Assembly (NCBI GenBank): GCA_017404145.1
Contig: JAFRCW010000024.1
Coordinates: forward strand, 1 to 64,000
Source of the DNA: Ruminococcus sp.
Lineage (GTDB): Bacteria > Bacillota > Clostridia > Oscillospirales > Acutalibacteraceae
Length of the DNA stretch: 64,000 bases
Direction of reading: 5' to 3'
The notes beneath the pieces are model-generated. The model was not told the DNA's origin, did not search any database, and saw nothing but the letters and a program-made list of their open reading frames with translations. Each line of letters starts with the position of its first letter. The first letter of the stretch is position 1. Shown here one piece after another: positions 63,465 through 64,000 of the stretch. Made by a program: the position numbers and the translations under genes.

Positions 63465-64000
63465 TATAAGCCTCCGTTCTGCGCTTTTTCGAGGATCTCG
63501 TCAAAGAACAAGCCCTCGCGGCGATAGCTCTTGCAAATGTCATTGGCAAGAGATATGCCCTTTGCTCGATTTGCCTCGGCAACCTCTTTCATGAACAGGC
63601 GTTCCAAATGGGATATTTCGACCTCAGCTTCGATTCGGACAGCATCACAGCCCTTCTGCGTTACGGCAACATATTGTTTGCCAAGCTGTAAAGCCGATAG
63701 GCTGCCTACCAATGCGGCATCTGTCACATTGCCGATGAAAAAGTTATCGATCACATAGAACATTCGATCATTCGCGATACTGCCAATCACCAAATCTTTA
63801 TTATCAGCCATTTTGCGGTATTTCTCATAAAGAGCGGTACCCTTTATTTTTTCCATTCTGCCGCGATGATATGCAACGAGCATTGCCCACTCGATATCGG
63901 CGGGAACCTCGATCGTATTGAGAGCGGATAGATCAACAGAAACAATATAGAACTTTGACTTATCATAATCACAAATCAGCGTCAGCGCTTGACTTGGATC
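63464..64000 (-). CDS. DUF3990-type protein, partial (runs off the right edge)
   Basis: The frame is open to the window end on the minus strand (DPSQALTLICDYDKSKFYIV at the edge), so the N-terminus is missing from view. Blocks IEWAMLVAYHRGRMEKIKGT, DLVIGSIANDRMFYVIDNFF and LGKQYVAVTQKGCDAVRIEA match the DUF3990 family, some of whose members are thought to have an ADP-ribosyltransferase-like fold and to act as toxins. It lies in the segment predicted to be the mobile element flanked by the tRNA-Trp fragment. Confidence 0.65.
   Translation of the reverse strand, partial: DPSQALTLICDYDKSKFYIVSVDLSALNTIEVPADIEWAMLVAYHRGRMEKIKGTALYEKYRKMADNKDLVIGSIANDRMFYVIDNFFIGNVTDAALVGSLSALQLGKQYVAVTQKGCDAVRIEAEVEISHLERLFMKEVAEANRAKGISLANDICKSYRREGLFFDEILEKAQNGGL

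Overview
The window looks like chromosomal DNA of a gut-type, Gram-positive anaerobe of the class Clostridia, most likely a Ruminococcus-like member of the Oscillospiraceae. This rests on type I dockerin modules at the C-termini of three secreted proteins, a type III glutamine synthetase, an archaeal-type split glutamate synthase, Clostridia-style ribosome binding sites, roughly 50% GC, and many short inverted-repeat elements of the kind common in gut Firmicutes. The species call is an inference from family content only. No rRNA, complete tRNA or CRISPR array was seen.

Layout. 1-0.7 kb: short interspersed repeats. 0.7-4.9 kb (+): a secreted beta-helix-like protein, then a compact block with a 52-residue peptide, a PqqD-like protein, a membrane protein, a dockerin mini-protein and a lipoprotein; the three small proteins share an acidic-hydrophobic-proline ending. 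5.0-6.5 kb: three truncated genes joined end to end. 6.7-11 kb (+): a large dockerin protein with two papain-like modules. 11.1-11.4 kb: nested inverted-repeat elements. 11.5-19.2 kb (+): a DedA-acyltransferase fusion, a YfcC-type transporter, and an ABC exporter whose permease carries a long coiled-coil insertion. 20.3-23.2 kb (+): a leucine-rich-repeat dockerin protein. 23.3-24.1 kb: non-coding, with seven helically phased ATTGCA repeats. 24.1-29.6 kb (-): a cysteine operon (cysK, ridA, cysE broken by a mobile element, patB, tcdA, a ferredoxin-type membrane protein, a Cys-rich mini-protein). 30.2-33.7 kb (+): a gamma-glutamyl cassette with two different glutamate-cysteine ligase families flanking a class II glutamine amidotransferase. 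33.8-36.9 kb (-): nitrilase, RidA and a truncated methionine ABC transporter. 37.9-43.6 kb (-): carB, carA, purF. 43.9-48.0 kb (-): an AmtB-PII fusion and glnN. 48.6-54.9 kb (+): five-gene split glutamate synthase and a second glutamine synthetase-like gene. 55.1-57.5 kb (+): ANTAR regulator and pyrG. 57.6-64 kb: mobile-element remnants (serine recombinase, two tyrosine recombinase pieces, a tRNA-Trp 3' fragment), a tannase-like lipoprotein, and a DUF3990-type module that runs off the window.

The most coherent biology is the nitrogen island at 38-57 kb. An ANTAR-domain protein, a predicted RNA-binding antiterminator, sits among genes that transport ammonium or make or spend glutamine. Four leaders or intercistronic gaps (purF-carAB, glnN, glnN-amtB, gltB) each carry an intrinsic terminator. 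In each, the 5' arm overlaps a small 4-5 bp hairpin with the hexaloop AAAGGC or AAAGAC, which has the A1/G4 pattern of ANTAR targets. A second system, at 29.6-30.2 kb, is a divergent promoter pair in which both start sites are covered by the same CCTA-N9-TAGG palindrome. It appears to link cysteine synthesis with gamma-glutamyl-thiol genes.

Several genes (at 19.8, 24.8, 59.2 and 63.0 kb) become intact if one A is added to a short A run. These may be assembly errors rather than biology.
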